Source: Pseudomonas sp. B21_DOA
GTDB lineage: Bacteria; Pseudomonadota; Gammaproteobacteria; Pseudomonadales; Pseudomonadaceae
Assembly: GCA_030544685.1 (NCBI GenBank)
Contig: CP086683.1
Coordinates: 4,154,001 to 4,218,000, forward strand
Length of the DNA: 64,000 nt
Reading direction: 5' to 3'
Shown here: one piece after another, positions 9,231 to 18,249 of the stretch
Layout of the letters: each line of letters opens with the position of its first letter
How positions within the stretch are numbered: position 1 is the first letter of the stretch
Notes under the pieces: model-generated
The model's input: the letters and a program-made list of their open reading frames with translations, nothing else
Databases searched by the model: none
What the model was told of the DNA's origin: nothing
Translations under genes and position numbers: made by a program

Positions 9231-10897
9231 CGGTCAACCCTACGCTGGCCGAACGGGTCTTGATTCTGGCGCCCATGGGGCGCGACAGTCAGATCGCGTT
9301 GATGATTCTCAACGAAGCCGGTTACGGCGGCATGGTGGCGCCGAATCTCGGTGCGCTGTGCACCGAACTGGAGGTCGGTGCCGGGCTGCTGCTGATCGCT
9401 GTTGAAGCATTGCGCGGTCCGGAACTGGAAGCGCTTATTGCCTACCTCGACCAACAGCCGGCGTGGTCGGACATGCCCATTGTGCTGCTGACCCACCACG
9501 GCGGCGAAGAACAGGGGCCGCCGTCACGCCTCAGTGCACTGCTGGGCAACGTGACTTTTCTTGAGCGTCCTTTCCATCCGGCGACGCTGGTCAGCCTGGT
9601 TTCTGCCGCCCTGCGCGGGCGGCGACGACAATATGAAGCGCGCGATCGGCTGATCGACCTGAGTGAAAGCGAGCGACGCCTGCAATCGACCCTGGAAACC
9701 CTTGAGCAGCAAGTCGAAGAGCGCACCGCCCAACTTCGTCACAACGAAGAAGCGCTGCGCCAATCGCAGAAAATGGAAGCGGTCGGCCAACTCACCGGTG
9801 GCATCGCTCACGACTTCAACAACATGCTTACCGGCATCATCGGTAGCCTGGAACTGCTGCGCCGGCGTCTGGCCAGAGGACGGACCGAGGATCTCGACAG
9901 CCTGATCAACCTCGGCGTGACTTCCGCCAACCGCGCCGCCGGCCTGACTCACCGCTTGCTGGCGTTCTCTCGCCGCCAGTCCCTCGACCCGAAAGCCGTG
10001 CAAATGAATACGCTGGTGCTGTCGATGGGCGAACTGCTGCAACGCAGCCTCAATGAAAGCATTCATCTGGAGATGCGCCTGGATGACGACCTCTGGGTTG
10101 CCGAAGCGGATCCCAATCAACTGGAAAGTGCCCTGCTCAACCTGGTTATCAACGCCCGCGATGCCATGCCCGAGGGCGGCAAACTGGTGGTGGAAACCAG
10201 CAATCAGGTGCTGCATAGCGATTTCACTGCGGCCTACAGCAATCTGGAGCCGGGCGATTACGTGATGCTCAGCGTCACCGACAACGGCAGCGGCATGCCG
10301 CAGAGTGTGGTCAGCCGTGCCTTCGATCCGTTTTTCACCACCAAGCCGATCGGCCAAGGCACCGGGCTGGGCCTGTCGATGATCTATGGCTTCAGCAAGC
10401 AATCTCGCGGGCATGTCTCGATCGACAGTGAAGTCGACCAAGGGACCACGGTAAAACTTTACCTGCCGCGTTTCCGTGGTGAAGAAATGGAAATTCCCGT
10501 CTCGGATTCGCAGCAGGCTCCGTACGCGAAGGATGGCGAAACCGTGCTCATCGTCGAAGACGACCCGGCAGTGCGCGTGCTGGTCAGCGCCGTGCTCAGT
10601 GAGTTGGGTTATGCCTTCGTGGAAGCCAGTGATGCGGACGGCGCCATGCCAATCCTTAACTCAACGCAGCGCATCGATCTGCTGATTAGCGACGTCGGTC
10701 TGCCCGGCATGAACGGTCGGCAATTGGCGGAGGTCGGTCGGCAATACCGACCAGGTCTGAAAGTGTTGTTCATCACCGGCTATGCCGAGCACGCGGCGGT
10801 GCGCGGAGGCTTCCTCGACTCGGGGATGCAAATGATCACCAAGCCCTTCACTTTTGATCTGCTCACCGCCAAGGTGCGCGAGATGATCAACAGCTGA
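9227..10897 (+). CDS. Hybrid sensor histidine kinase with C-terminal receiver
   Basis: A 556-residue cytosolic kinase without TM helices. Residues 1-125 look like a degenerate receiver-type input domain, followed by a coiled coil (about 140-185), HisKA with phospho-acceptor His195 in GGIAHDFNNML, a HATPase domain with DNGSGMP and GTGLGLSM, and a C-terminal receiver with LLISDVGLPGMNG. The start is GTG at 9227 inside the stop of the KaiC-like gene (GTGA). The pairing suggests that the kinase reads or controls the state of the ATPase. It ends at a bidirectional terminator shared with the convergent che-like operon. Confidence 0.87.
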   Translation: MTVNPTLAERVLILAPMGRDSQIALMILNEAGYGGMVAPNLGALCTELEVGAGLLLIAVEALRGPELEALIAYLDQQPAWSDMPIVLLTHHGGEEQGPPSRLSALLGNVTFLERPFHPATLVSLVSAALRGRRRQYEARDRLIDLSESERRLQSTLETLEQQVEERTAQLRHNEEALRQSQKMEAVGQLTGGIAHDFNNMLTGIIGSLELLRRRLARGRTEDLDSLINLGVTSANRAAGLTHRLLAFSRRQSLDPKAVQMNTLVLSMGELLQRSLNESIHLEMRLDDDLWVAEADPNQLESALLNLVINARDAMPEGGKLVVETSNQVLHSDFTAAYSNLEPGDYVMLSVTDNGSGMPQSVVSRAFDPFFTTKPIGQGTGLGLSMIYGFSKQSRGHVSIDSEVDQGTTVKLYLPRFRGEEMEIPVSDSQQAPYAKDGETVLIVEDDPAVRVLVSAVLSELGYAFVEASDADGAMPILNSTQRIDLLISDVGLPGMNGRQLAEVGRQYRPGLKVLFITGYAEHAAVRGGFLDSGMQMITKPFTFDLLTAKVREMINS

Positions 10898-10898
10898 A

Positions 10899-10934
10899 AC
10901 AACGGACGCCGTCAAGACGGCGCCCGTTGTTTTA
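10899..10934. terminator. Bidirectional terminator between convergent signalling operons
   Basis: Near-perfect hairpin ACAACGG-A-CGCCGTC with GACGGCG-C-CCGTTGT (10899-10913 with 10916-10930), A-rich on the left and T-rich on the right, so it can serve both strands. Confidence 0.8.
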
Positions 10935-10935
10935 A

Positions 10936-11313
10936 TCAGGCCAGCAATTCCTGAATCTTTTCCTGCAGCACATCCAGATCGAAAGGCTTTTCCAGAATCG
11001 GTGCCTTGTTGGTGATCGGGCTGCCGGTCTCACGGATTTCCTGCGGGTAGCCGCTGATGAAAATCACTTTGAGGTCCGGTCGCAACTTCACTGCCGGCTC
11101 GGCGATCTGCACGCCGGAGATACCGCCCGGCAGGCGGAAATCGGTGATCAGCATGTCCAGGTGAGGTTTGCTGGCGAGGATCTCGAAAGCCTGCTCGCCA
11201 TTTTCCGCTTGCAACACGCGATAGCCCTGTCCTGACAGGTAATCCGTCAGGACCATCAAGATAACCGGTTCGTCTTCGACGACGAGTACTACATCTTGCG
11301 CATCTACGCTCAT
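10936..11313 (-). CDS. Single-domain response regulator (CheY-like)
   Basis: A 125-residue stand-alone receiver with the acidic pair VVEDEP, phospho-acceptor Asp in MLITDFRLPGG, Thr/Ser switch region VIFISGY and the conserved Lys in ILEKPFD. No output domain. ATG at 11313 is chosen because AAAGG lies 9 bases upstream; a GTG at 11361, overlapping the preceding stop (GTGA), would add 16 residues. Last gene of the five-gene minus-strand operon and probably the phospho-output of the kinase upstream. Confidence 0.8.
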   Translation of the reverse strand: MSVDAQDVVLVVEDEPVILMVLTDYLSGQGYRVLQAENGEQAFEILASKPHLDMLITDFRLPGGISGVQIAEPAVKLRPDLKVIFISGYPQEIRETGSPITNKAPILEKPFDLDVLQEKIQELLA

Positions 11314-11357
11314 GGGAAGCCTTTGTTCGGTCAATAGCTGCTGATACGACCGTGTGG

Positions 11358-12572
11358 TCACTCAGAGGTTGCGTCGGATATGCCGTTTTCCTGGATCGGC
11401 AGACAAACGCGAAACAGGGCGCCTTCGTTGATTTCACTCTCGACGACGATGGAGCCGCCATGGGCGGCGACGATCTGCTCGGAAATGAACAGACCCAGCC
11501 CGAGCCCGGCCACCACCGTCTTGGCGGACACCCGTTCGAACTGCTGAAAAATACGCTTTTGGTTCTCGGAGCTGATACCAATGCCGTGGTCCTGGACTTC
11601 GACCCGCGCCTCGTCCCCTTCGCGATAAACGCGCACTTGAATCGGGCTGCGACCACCATAACGCAAGGCGTTGGTCAGCAGATTGGACACCACTTGCTCG
11701 ATGCGGAATTCGTCCCAGCAACCTTCGACCGGCTCGGACGCTTCGAAGGAAACACTGGTCTCTGCCGCTTCCATTTGCGGGGCAAAGTTCTGCAGCAGAT
11801 TGCTGACCAGTTGCACCAGATCGAAACGACTGGGGCGGATCGACAGTTTGCCGGTGCGGATTCGCGAGACATCGAGCATGTCCTCGATCAGGCGAATCAG
11901 GCTTTTGATCTGGCGCTCATCGCGATCGACCATCGCCTGCATCTTGTCGAGGGTGAACGCCGAGGCATTGTCCCGGGCCAGGTGCATCTTGCGCAGTTGG
12001 GTTTCGAGAATCAGGCCATTGAGTGGCGTGCGCACTTCGTGAGCGACGATGGACATGAAGTCATCGCGCATGCGCACCGCCTGCTGCAGCTCAAGCTGCG
12101 TGTTTTGCAGCTGTTGCAGCAACGCTTCCTGCTCGCGTCGGGCCTGCTCCAGCGCCTCGACCTGCTGCTTCATGGCCTTGCTCTGGCGATACAGATCGAC
12201 GAAAACGTTGACCTTGCTTTTCACCGCATGGATATCCAGCGGTTTGTGCAGAAAGTCCACCGCACCGCTTTCATAGCCTTTGAACGCATAGTTCAGTTCA
12301 CGGCCGGCGGCGCTGACGAAAATGATCGGGATGTTCTTGGTTTTCTCGGTGCCGCGCATCAGCTCAGCGAGCTCGAAGCCGTTCATGCCGGGCATCTGCA
12401 CGTCGAGAATGGCCATGGCGAATTCGTGTTGCAGCAACAGCGACAGTGCTTCGTCCGCCGACAGAGCCTTGTAGACCGTGCGATCCTCGCGCTTGATCAG
12501 CGCTTCCAGCGCCAGCAGGTTTTCTGGCAGATCGTCGACGATCAACAGTTTGGCTTGGATATTACTCAGCAT
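11358..12572 (-). CDS. Receiver-histidine kinase hybrid (REC-HisKA-HATPase)
   Basis: A 404-residue soluble kinase with an N-terminal receiver (phospho-acceptor Asp57 in AILDVQMPGMNG), a coiled coil (about 130-165), HisKA with His178 in IVAHEVRTPLNG, and a HATPase domain with DHGIGIS and GLGLFIS. This REC-first order suggests activation by phosphotransfer from the large upstream hybrid kinase. The ATG at 12572 overlaps the cheB stop by 7 bases. Confidence 0.85.
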   Translation of the reverse strand: MLSNIQAKLLIVDDLPENLLALEALIKREDRTVYKALSADEALSLLLQHEFAMAILDVQMPGMNGFELAELMRGTEKTKNIPIIFVSAAGRELNYAFKGYESGAVDFLHKPLDIHAVKSKVNVFVDLYRQSKAMKQQVEALEQARREQEALLQQLQNTQLELQQAVRMRDDFMSIVAHEVRTPLNGLILETQLRKMHLARDNASAFTLDKMQAMVDRDERQIKSLIRLIEDMLDVSRIRTGKLSIRPSRFDLVQLVSNLLQNFAPQMEAAETSVSFEASEPVEGCWDEFRIEQVVSNLLTNALRYGGRSPIQVRVYREGDEARVEVQDHGIGISSENQKRIFQQFERVSAKTVVAGLGLGLFISEQIVAAHGGSIVVESEINEGALFRVCLPIQENGISDATSE

Positions 12573-13159
12573 GCGATTCGTTCCAGCTCGACTAGCAGAC
12601 GGCCGATGCCGTGAATGGGTAGGACATGATCCGGCTGCACAACGTTCAGTGCGGCCTGGGGCATGGTGGCGACTTGTGCATCCTCGGGGTCTTGAACAAT
12701 GGTCAGGCCGCCGCAGCGCTTGACGTAAGCCAACCCGCGCGCGCCATCCTGATTGGCGCCGGTCAGCAGTACGGCGGCGAGTGTCTCCCCGTAAACGTCA
12801 GCGGCGGATTCAAACAGATAATCAATAGACGGCCGCGAATGATGTACGCGATCTTCAAGGCTCAGCGACAGGCTACGATCCGCTTCGACCGACAAGTGAT
12901 AACCGGGCGTGGCGAAATACACCGTGCCGGCTTCAATGTCCTGCTTGTCTTCAGCTTCCTTGACCGGCATCGCCACACGGCGGGAGAAAACTTCCGCCAG
13001 ATGACTGCGGCGTTCTTCCGGCAGATGCAGAACGATGATGATCGGCAGCACATAGCCTTTGCGCAACGGCCCGAGCAGGGTCAGCAACGCCTCGACACCG
13101 CCTGCGGAGGCGCCGATCACGACAGCCTCGATGCGAGGCAGGCTCGGGGTGTCGGTCAT
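12566..13159 (-). CDS. cheB: CheB-type protein-glutamate methylesterase (catalytic domain only)
   Basis: A 197-residue stand-alone methylesterase domain that removes methyl groups from, or deamidates, receptor glutamates. Catalytic residues are visible: Ser in VIGASAGGVEA, His in VLHLPEERRSHL, Asp in LLTGANQDGARG. There is no receiver domain, unlike chemotaxis CheB. The start is the ATG at 13159, which overlaps the cheR stop as ATGA; the longer frame up to 13276 only reads out-of-frame cheR sequence. No methyl-accepting protein lies in the operon, so the target may be the large kinase or a remote receptor. Confidence 0.87.
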   Translation of the reverse strand: MTDTPSLPRIEAVVIGASAGGVEALLTLLGPLRKGYVLPIIIVLHLPEERRSHLAEVFSRRVAMPVKEAEDKQDIEAGTVYFATPGYHLSVEADRSLSLSLEDRVHHSRPSIDYLFESAADVYGETLAAVLLTGANQDGARGLAYVKRCGGLTIVQDPEDAQVATMPQAALNVVQPDHVLPIHGIGRLLVELERIAC

Positions 13160-13987
13160 GATTTGCGGTAGATCCGTTCTTGTTTGACCAACGCCTCGAA
13201 CTGGTTCGAGTAGTTGGAAAATCCAGGGTTTCCTTGCTGCCCAGCACCAGAAAGCCACGATGCGACAGCGATTCATGGAACAGCCCGAACGCCCGGTCCT
13301 GCAGCTTCTTGTTGAAGTAGATCAGTACGTTGCGGCAGGAGATCAACTGGGTTTCGGAGAACACGCTGTCGGTGGCCAGACTGTGATCGGCGAACGTCAC
13401 GTTCTCGCACAGGCTCTTGTCGAAAATCGCGTAGCCGTAGGCGGCCGTGTAGTAGTCGGCAAACGAACGCTGGCCCCCTGCCTGTTGATAGTTGGCGGTG
13501 TAGGCGCGGACGTTTTCCATGGAAAAAATCCCTGCTTGGCCTTTTCCAGCGAGCGCGGGTTGATATCGGTGGCGTAGATGATCGTGCGGTCAAGCAGGCC
13601 TTCTTCGCGCAGCAGAATAGCCATCGAGTAGACCTCCTCGCCCGTGCTGCAGCCGGCGATCCAGATTTTCAGCGACGGATAGGTGCGCAGCAGCGGCACC
13701 ACTTCGTTGCGGATCGCCAGGAAGTGCGACGGATCGCGGAACATCTCGCTGACCGGGATCGTCAGCAGTTGCAGCAGCTGCATGAACGCGGTCGGGTCGT
13801 GCAGGACTTTTTCTTGCAGGGCCGAGATGGTCGCGCACTCGAACTGACTCAGCGCATGCTGCACCCGGCGCTTGATCGAAGCGCCGGAGTAGTCGCGAAA
13901 GTCATAGCTGTATTTCAGGTAAATCGCCTCGATCAACAAGCGTAATTCGATTTCGCTGTTGCGCTCGGCTGAACTGCTGCGTTCCAC
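13156..13987 (-). pseudogene. cheR: CheR-type protein-glutamate methyltransferase, two frameshifts
   Basis: SAM-dependent methyltransferase partner of CheB. Visible motifs are FRDYSGASIKRR, RDPSHF, the SAM site IWIAGCSTGEEVYSMAI, YATDINPRSL and CRNVLIYFNKKLQ. The frame breaks at the A-run 13523-13528 and at 13218-13221 (T-runs on the coding strand). One added base at each gives SMENVRAYTANYQQ and LDFSNYSNQFEALVKQER, and a 277-residue protein that ends in a TGA overlapping the cheB start, as expected for an intact pair. GTG at 13987, sharing one base with the previous stop, is the likely start; an upstream in-frame start at 14014 exists. Confidence 0.83.
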
Positions 13988-16900
13988 TAGATGCGTTCCA
14001 TTTTCGGTAACCACACACGTATCAGCGAGAACAGACGATCAAGGTCGATGGGCTTGGCCAGGTAATCGTTGGCGCCCGCTTGCAGGCAGCGCTCCTGATC
14101 GTCCTTCATGGCCTTGGCCGTTACCGCGATGATCGGCAGCTTGCGCCAGCGCGGATCCTTGCGGATTTCCATGGTGGCTTCGAAGCCATCCATTTCCGGC
14201 ATCATCACGTCCATCAGCACCAGGTCGATGTCCTCGACTTCATGAAGTTTCTCAATCGCTTCGCGGCCGTTACGGCCGATCACCACGACTGCGCCTTTGT
14301 GTTCCAGCGCGCTGGTCAGGGCGAAGATGTTGCGCACATCGTCGTCCACCAGCAGCACTTTGCGACCTTCAAAGACCTTGTCGCGGCTGCGCGCGGTCTT
14401 GAGCATCTTCTGCCGTTCATGGGACAGCTGCGATTCGACTTTGTGCAGAAAGAGTGTGACCTCGTCGAGCAACCGCTCCGGGGAGCGTGCGCCCTTGATG
14501 ATGATCGAGCGCGAATACTTGCGCAGCTCGGCCTCTTCGTCGCGGGTCAGGTTGCGCCCGGTGTAGACGATAACCGGCGGGAACGAGCAGATGTCCTCGG
14601 TGGACATGCGCTTGAGCAGATCGTTGCCGAGCATGTCCGGCAGCTTGAGATCGATGACCATGCAGTCGTAGATGGTCGTGCGCAGTAGCTCCAGGGCGTC
14701 CTGAGCCAGGCCGACGGCGGTGATTTCGATGTCTTCGTCGCCGATCAGCCGCGCGATGCTTTCGCGTTGCAGATCGTCGTCTTCGACCAACAGCACGCGC
14801 TTGACCTTCTGCGTCAGTTTGGCTTCGAGACGGGCGAAGACGTCCTTGAGCTCTTCGCGGGTGGTCGGCTTCACTGCATAGCCGATCGCGCCCATGTGCA
14901 TCGCCGCTTCGACGCGGTCTTCTACGGAAATCACGTGCACCGGAATGTGCCGGGTTTCGGCGCGTTCTTTCAGGCGTTGCAGCACGGTCAGACCGGAGTG
15001 ATCCGGCAGGCGCATGTCGAGCAGGATCGCATCCGGGACGAATTCGCGGGCCAGGTCGTAACCTTCGTCGGCGCCGTGGGCAACCAGGCACATGTAACCC
15101 AACTCATGGGCCAGGTCATAGAGGATTCGTGCGAAATTCGGTTCGTCTTCCACCACCAGAATGCAGCGGGTGGCAAACGGTGCCTTGTCGCGATCATCGG
15201 CGAAGCGCGGAATGACCGCCGGAATCGCCGATGCCAGCGGCGCTGCAACGGCGACCGGAGCAGGCGCTGAAGGTGCCGGGTGAAAGGTCAGCGGCGCGGC
15301 CGGCGAGTCACCGAACTCGTGATACTGACGCGGCAACACCAGCGTGAACGTACTGCCCTGCCCCGGTACGCTTTCTACACTGATCGAACCGCCCAGCAAC
15401 GTCGCCAGATCCCGCGAGATCGACAGGCCCAGACCGGTGCCGCCGTACTTGCGATTGGTGGTGCCATCCGCCTGACGGAACGCCTCGAAGATACTTTCCT
15501 GCTGATCCGCAGCGATACCGATCCCGGAATCCCTGACGCTGAAAGCGATGTGATCGTTCGGCTGCGCAGTGATCGTCAGGCTGACGGCGCCGTGCTCGGT
15601 GAACTTGATCGCATTGGACAGCAGGTTCTTGATCACCTGCTCCAGACGTTGACGATCCGTGAACAGCAAGCCCGGTGCGTCCGGCTGAACCTCGACGCTG
15701 AAGGCCAGTTTCTTGTCCGCCGCCAACGGTTCGAACATCGAGCGCAAGCCGTCGACCAGACGATCGACACGGGTGTTTTCAGCGATCACTTCAAGCTTGC
15801 CGGCCTCGACTTTGGAAATGTCGAGGATGTCGTTGATCAGGTTGAGCAGATCGTTGCCGGCCGAATAGATCGATTCGGCGAACTTGACCTGTTCCGCCGA
15901 CAGATTCTGCTGCGGGTTTTCCGCCAGCAGTTTGGCCAGAATCAGCGAACTGTTCAGCGGCGTGCGCAGTTCGTGGGACATGTTGGCGAGGAATTCGGAC
16001 TTGTACTTGCTCGAACGTTGCAGTTCTTCGGCGCGCTCTTCGAGTTGGATCTGCGCCTGATTCAGCTCGGTATTTTTCTTGTCCATGGCATCGCGCTGTT
16101 CGGCGAGCTGCTCGTTGGTCTGCTCCAGCTCCACTTGCTGGGTTTCCAGATGCGCCTGGGATTCCTTGAGAATCCGCGACTGTTCTTCCAGCTCTTCGTT
16201 AGCGGTCTTCAGCTCTTCCTGCTGCACTTGCAGTTCTTCGTTGAGCTGCTGGGTTTCGGCGAGCACTTCCTGCAGACGCTGACGGTAACGCGCCGCCTCG
16301 ATCGAGGTGCCGATATTGCCGGCAATCAGCTCCAGCAGTTCGATGTCGCGCTCGGACAGCGGACGCAGGAAACCCAGCTCGATCACACCGTTGACCCGGT
16401 CGTCATCGCTGGTCGGCACCACCAGCACGCTGTGCGGCAGGCCTGCACCGAGACCGGAGCTGACTTTGAAATAGTCGCCCGGGACCGAATCGAGGCGGAT
16501 CAAGCGTGCTTGTTCGGCGACCTGGCCGACGATGCCTTCGCCACTGTAGATCGTCTGGTTTTGCTCTTCCTGTTCGCGGGAGAAACCATAGGTTGCGACG
16601 CGCTTGAGGCCACCGTGCTCTTCGCGCACATAGAGGGCGGCGACGGCGGTGCCGAGGTATTGCGCGCAGAATTGCAGAATGTTGCGTCCCAGCAGATTGA
16701 GCGTCAGTTGCCCCAGCACCTGCTCGGCCAGTTGTGTCTGGCCGTTGCGCAGCCACGCCTGCTTCTCCAGGCGTTCGGCGCTGGCCAGCTGTGCGGCGAG
16801 GTTGGCGCTGTAGTTGGTCGACAGGTTGAGCAAGTCGCGGCGGCCGATGTAGGCCAGCAACCCGCTGATACCGACGATGAAGATCAGATAAAGGGTGATG

Positions 16901-17460
16901 CTCCAGATGGTGGTGCGTCGCACATCCTCGTTGCGCGTGGCGCGCAGCACTTGCTCGGTCTCGATGACGTCTTCGAATTGCTTGCGAATTTCGTCGGTCA
17001 GGCGCTTGCCCCGTCCGGCCTTGACCGCCCCGCGATAGTCACCGCTGCTGCGCTGAAGATCGATCATCGATTGCGCATAGTTGGCCCATTCCACCTGCAA
17101 CGCTTGCAGGCGGCGCAGACGATCGGTCTGTACCGGATTATCAGCGGTCAGCTCCAGCAACGTATTGAGAGCGACCTCGATACGCGGCTTGGCGATTTCA
17201 TAGGGGTCGAGGAAGTGCTCGTCACCGCTGAGCAGATAGCCGCGCATGCCGGTTTCCAGATCGACGGTGAGCTTCACCGCCTCATTGGCGTTGTTGATCA
17301 CCCGGTCGGTGTGCTCGACCCATTGAATGACCGACAGCAAATAAGTGATCAGCGAGACGAAGAACACGGCGCTGAGAACGCCGACGCCCAGCGGCAGGCT
17401 GACGTTGCGACTCAGTAATTTGCGAAACCGTTGTTCATCAACCGAAGACGAAGAGGACAT
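13987..17460 (-). CDS. Large hybrid sensor kinase (CHASE3-GAF-HisKA-HATPase-3xREC)
   Basis: A 1157-residue membrane sensor. The N-terminal TM (about 19-41) and a second near 185-205 bracket a CHASE3-like periplasmic region with MRGYLLSGDEHFLDPYE. A GAF-like domain (about 245-385) and a long coiled coil (about 390-490) follow, then HisKA with FLANMSHELRTPLNSS, HATPase, and three receivers containing LLDMRLPDHSG, VIDLKLPDMLG and LMDVMMPEMDG. The ATG at 17460 has AAGG upstream; the extra residues up to 17505 are not needed. First gene of the kinase-cheR-cheB-kinase-receiver operon and its likely input. Confidence 0.87.
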   Translation of the reverse strand: MSSSSSVDEQRFRKLLSRNVSLPLGVGVLSAVFFVSLITYLLSVIQWVEHTDRVINNANEAVKLTVDLETGMRGYLLSGDEHFLDPYEIAKPRIEVALNTLLELTADNPVQTDRLRRLQALQVEWANYAQSMIDLQRSSGDYRGAVKAGRGKRLTDEIRKQFEDVIETEQVLRATRNEDVRRTTIWSITLYLIFIVGISGLLAYIGRRDLLNLSTNYSANLAAQLASAERLEKQAWLRNGQTQLAEQVLGQLTLNLLGRNILQFCAQYLGTAVAALYVREEHGGLKRVATYGFSREQEEQNQTIYSGEGIVGQVAEQARLIRLDSVPGDYFKVSSGLGAGLPHSVLVVPTSDDDRVNGVIELGFLRPLSERDIELLELIAGNIGTSIEAARYRQRLQEVLAETQQLNEELQVQQEELKTANEELEEQSRILKESQAHLETQQVELEQTNEQLAEQRDAMDKKNTELNQAQIQLEERAEELQRSSKYKSEFLANMSHELRTPLNSSLILAKLLAENPQQNLSAEQVKFAESIYSAGNDLLNLINDILDISKVEAGKLEVIAENTRVDRLVDGLRSMFEPLAADKKLAFSVEVQPDAPGLLFTDRQRLEQVIKNLLSNAIKFTEHGAVSLTITAQPNDHIAFSVRDSGIGIAADQQESIFEAFRQADGTTNRKYGGTGLGLSISRDLATLLGGSISVESVPGQGSTFTLVLPRQYHEFGDSPAAPLTFHPAPSAPAPVAVAAPLASAIPAVIPRFADDRDKAPFATRCILVVEDEPNFARILYDLAHELGYMCLVAHGADEGYDLAREFVPDAILLDMRLPDHSGLTVLQRLKERAETRHIPVHVISVEDRVEAAMHMGAIGYAVKPTTREELKDVFARLEAKLTQKVKRVLLVEDDDLQRESIARLIGDEDIEITAVGLAQDALELLRTTIYDCMVIDLKLPDMLGNDLLKRMSTEDICSFPPVIVYTGRNLTRDEEAELRKYSRSIIIKGARSPERLLDEVTLFLHKVESQLSHERQKMLKTARSRDKVFEGRKVLLVDDDVRNIFALTSALEHKGAVVVIGRNGREAIEKLHEVEDIDLVLMDVMMPEMDGFEATMEIRKDPRWRKLPIIAVTAKAMKDDQERCLQAGANDYLAKPIDLDRLFSLIRVWLPKMERI

Positions 17461-17722
17461 GGGGCGGCCTTGGCGAACTGTTGAAAACCCGAGAGTTTGC
17501 CCCAAAACCCTGGTCTGGATCCATTTTTCTCACACAAATGATGGCATTTTCCTACGCACGTCTGCGCATTGGGCGACGCCAACGGTTATCCTTGCCGCAT
17601 CACACCGAGCTGTTCTTTTTGTATCAGCTCGGGAACTTGTGGCTATGCGCCACTTACTCATGCAAGAGTCCGGCATTTTCGATCGCCCGGTATCCCCCGA
17701 TTTCATTTTTGAGAGCCCTGCC

Positions 17723-18091
17723 ATGTCTACCAATGCCTCCACCATCCTTGTCGTAGAAGATGACGACATCGTGCGCATGCTCATCGTCGATGTATTGCAG
17801 GAGCTGGAATTCACGGTGTTAGAGGCTGATGACGGTAAAGCGGCACTCAAGATTATTGCGGATGCTGGGCAGCCGATCGATTTGATGATGACCGACCACG
17901 GCCTGCCTGGCATGGATGGCCGCGAACTTGCTGAAAAGGCGCGAGAACTACGCCCTGCTCTGCCCATCCTGTTTGCCAGCGGTTATGCCGAAACTATCGA
18001 AGTGCCCAGCGACATGTATGTAATTGGCAAACCGTTCTCCATAGACAAATTGCGCGACAAAGTAAAATCCATCATTGATCAAAAATCTTAA
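17723..18091 (+). CDS. Single-domain response regulator
   Basis: A 122-residue CheY-like receiver: VVEDDD acidic cluster, phospho-acceptor Asp in LMMTDHGLPGMDG, ILFASGY switch and IGKPFS with the conserved Lys. The ATG at 17723 has GAGAG about 8 bases upstream; the frame is open to 17345 but that part overlaps the divergent kinase gene. It is transcribed divergently from the hybrid kinase across a 262-base gap that must hold both promoters. Likely a member of the same signalling network. Confidence 0.82.
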   Translation: MSTNASTILVVEDDDIVRMLIVDVLQELEFTVLEADDGKAALKIIADAGQPIDLMMTDHGLPGMDGRELAEKARELRPALPILFASGYAETIEVPSDMYVIGKPFSIDKLRDKVKSIIDQKS

Positions 18092-18249
18092 CCAACCTTC
18101 ATCTGATGATGACACTTCCCCTCGGGACACCATTTCAAGAACAATAACGTTCGTACAACTGAAAAACTCACTCACATAAAGCACGTTGATTAGTATCCAT
18201 TTAAAAAAGAGGATAAGCCGCACTTACAGACCAACAACAAGCGAACTTC

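Noticed and set aside
15280..17418. A 712-codon open frame on the plus strand across the large hybrid kinase gene
   Set aside because: It is an antisense shadow of a G+C-rich gene with clear kinase and receiver domains on the minus strand; the translated antisense sequence shows no domains and no ribosome site.
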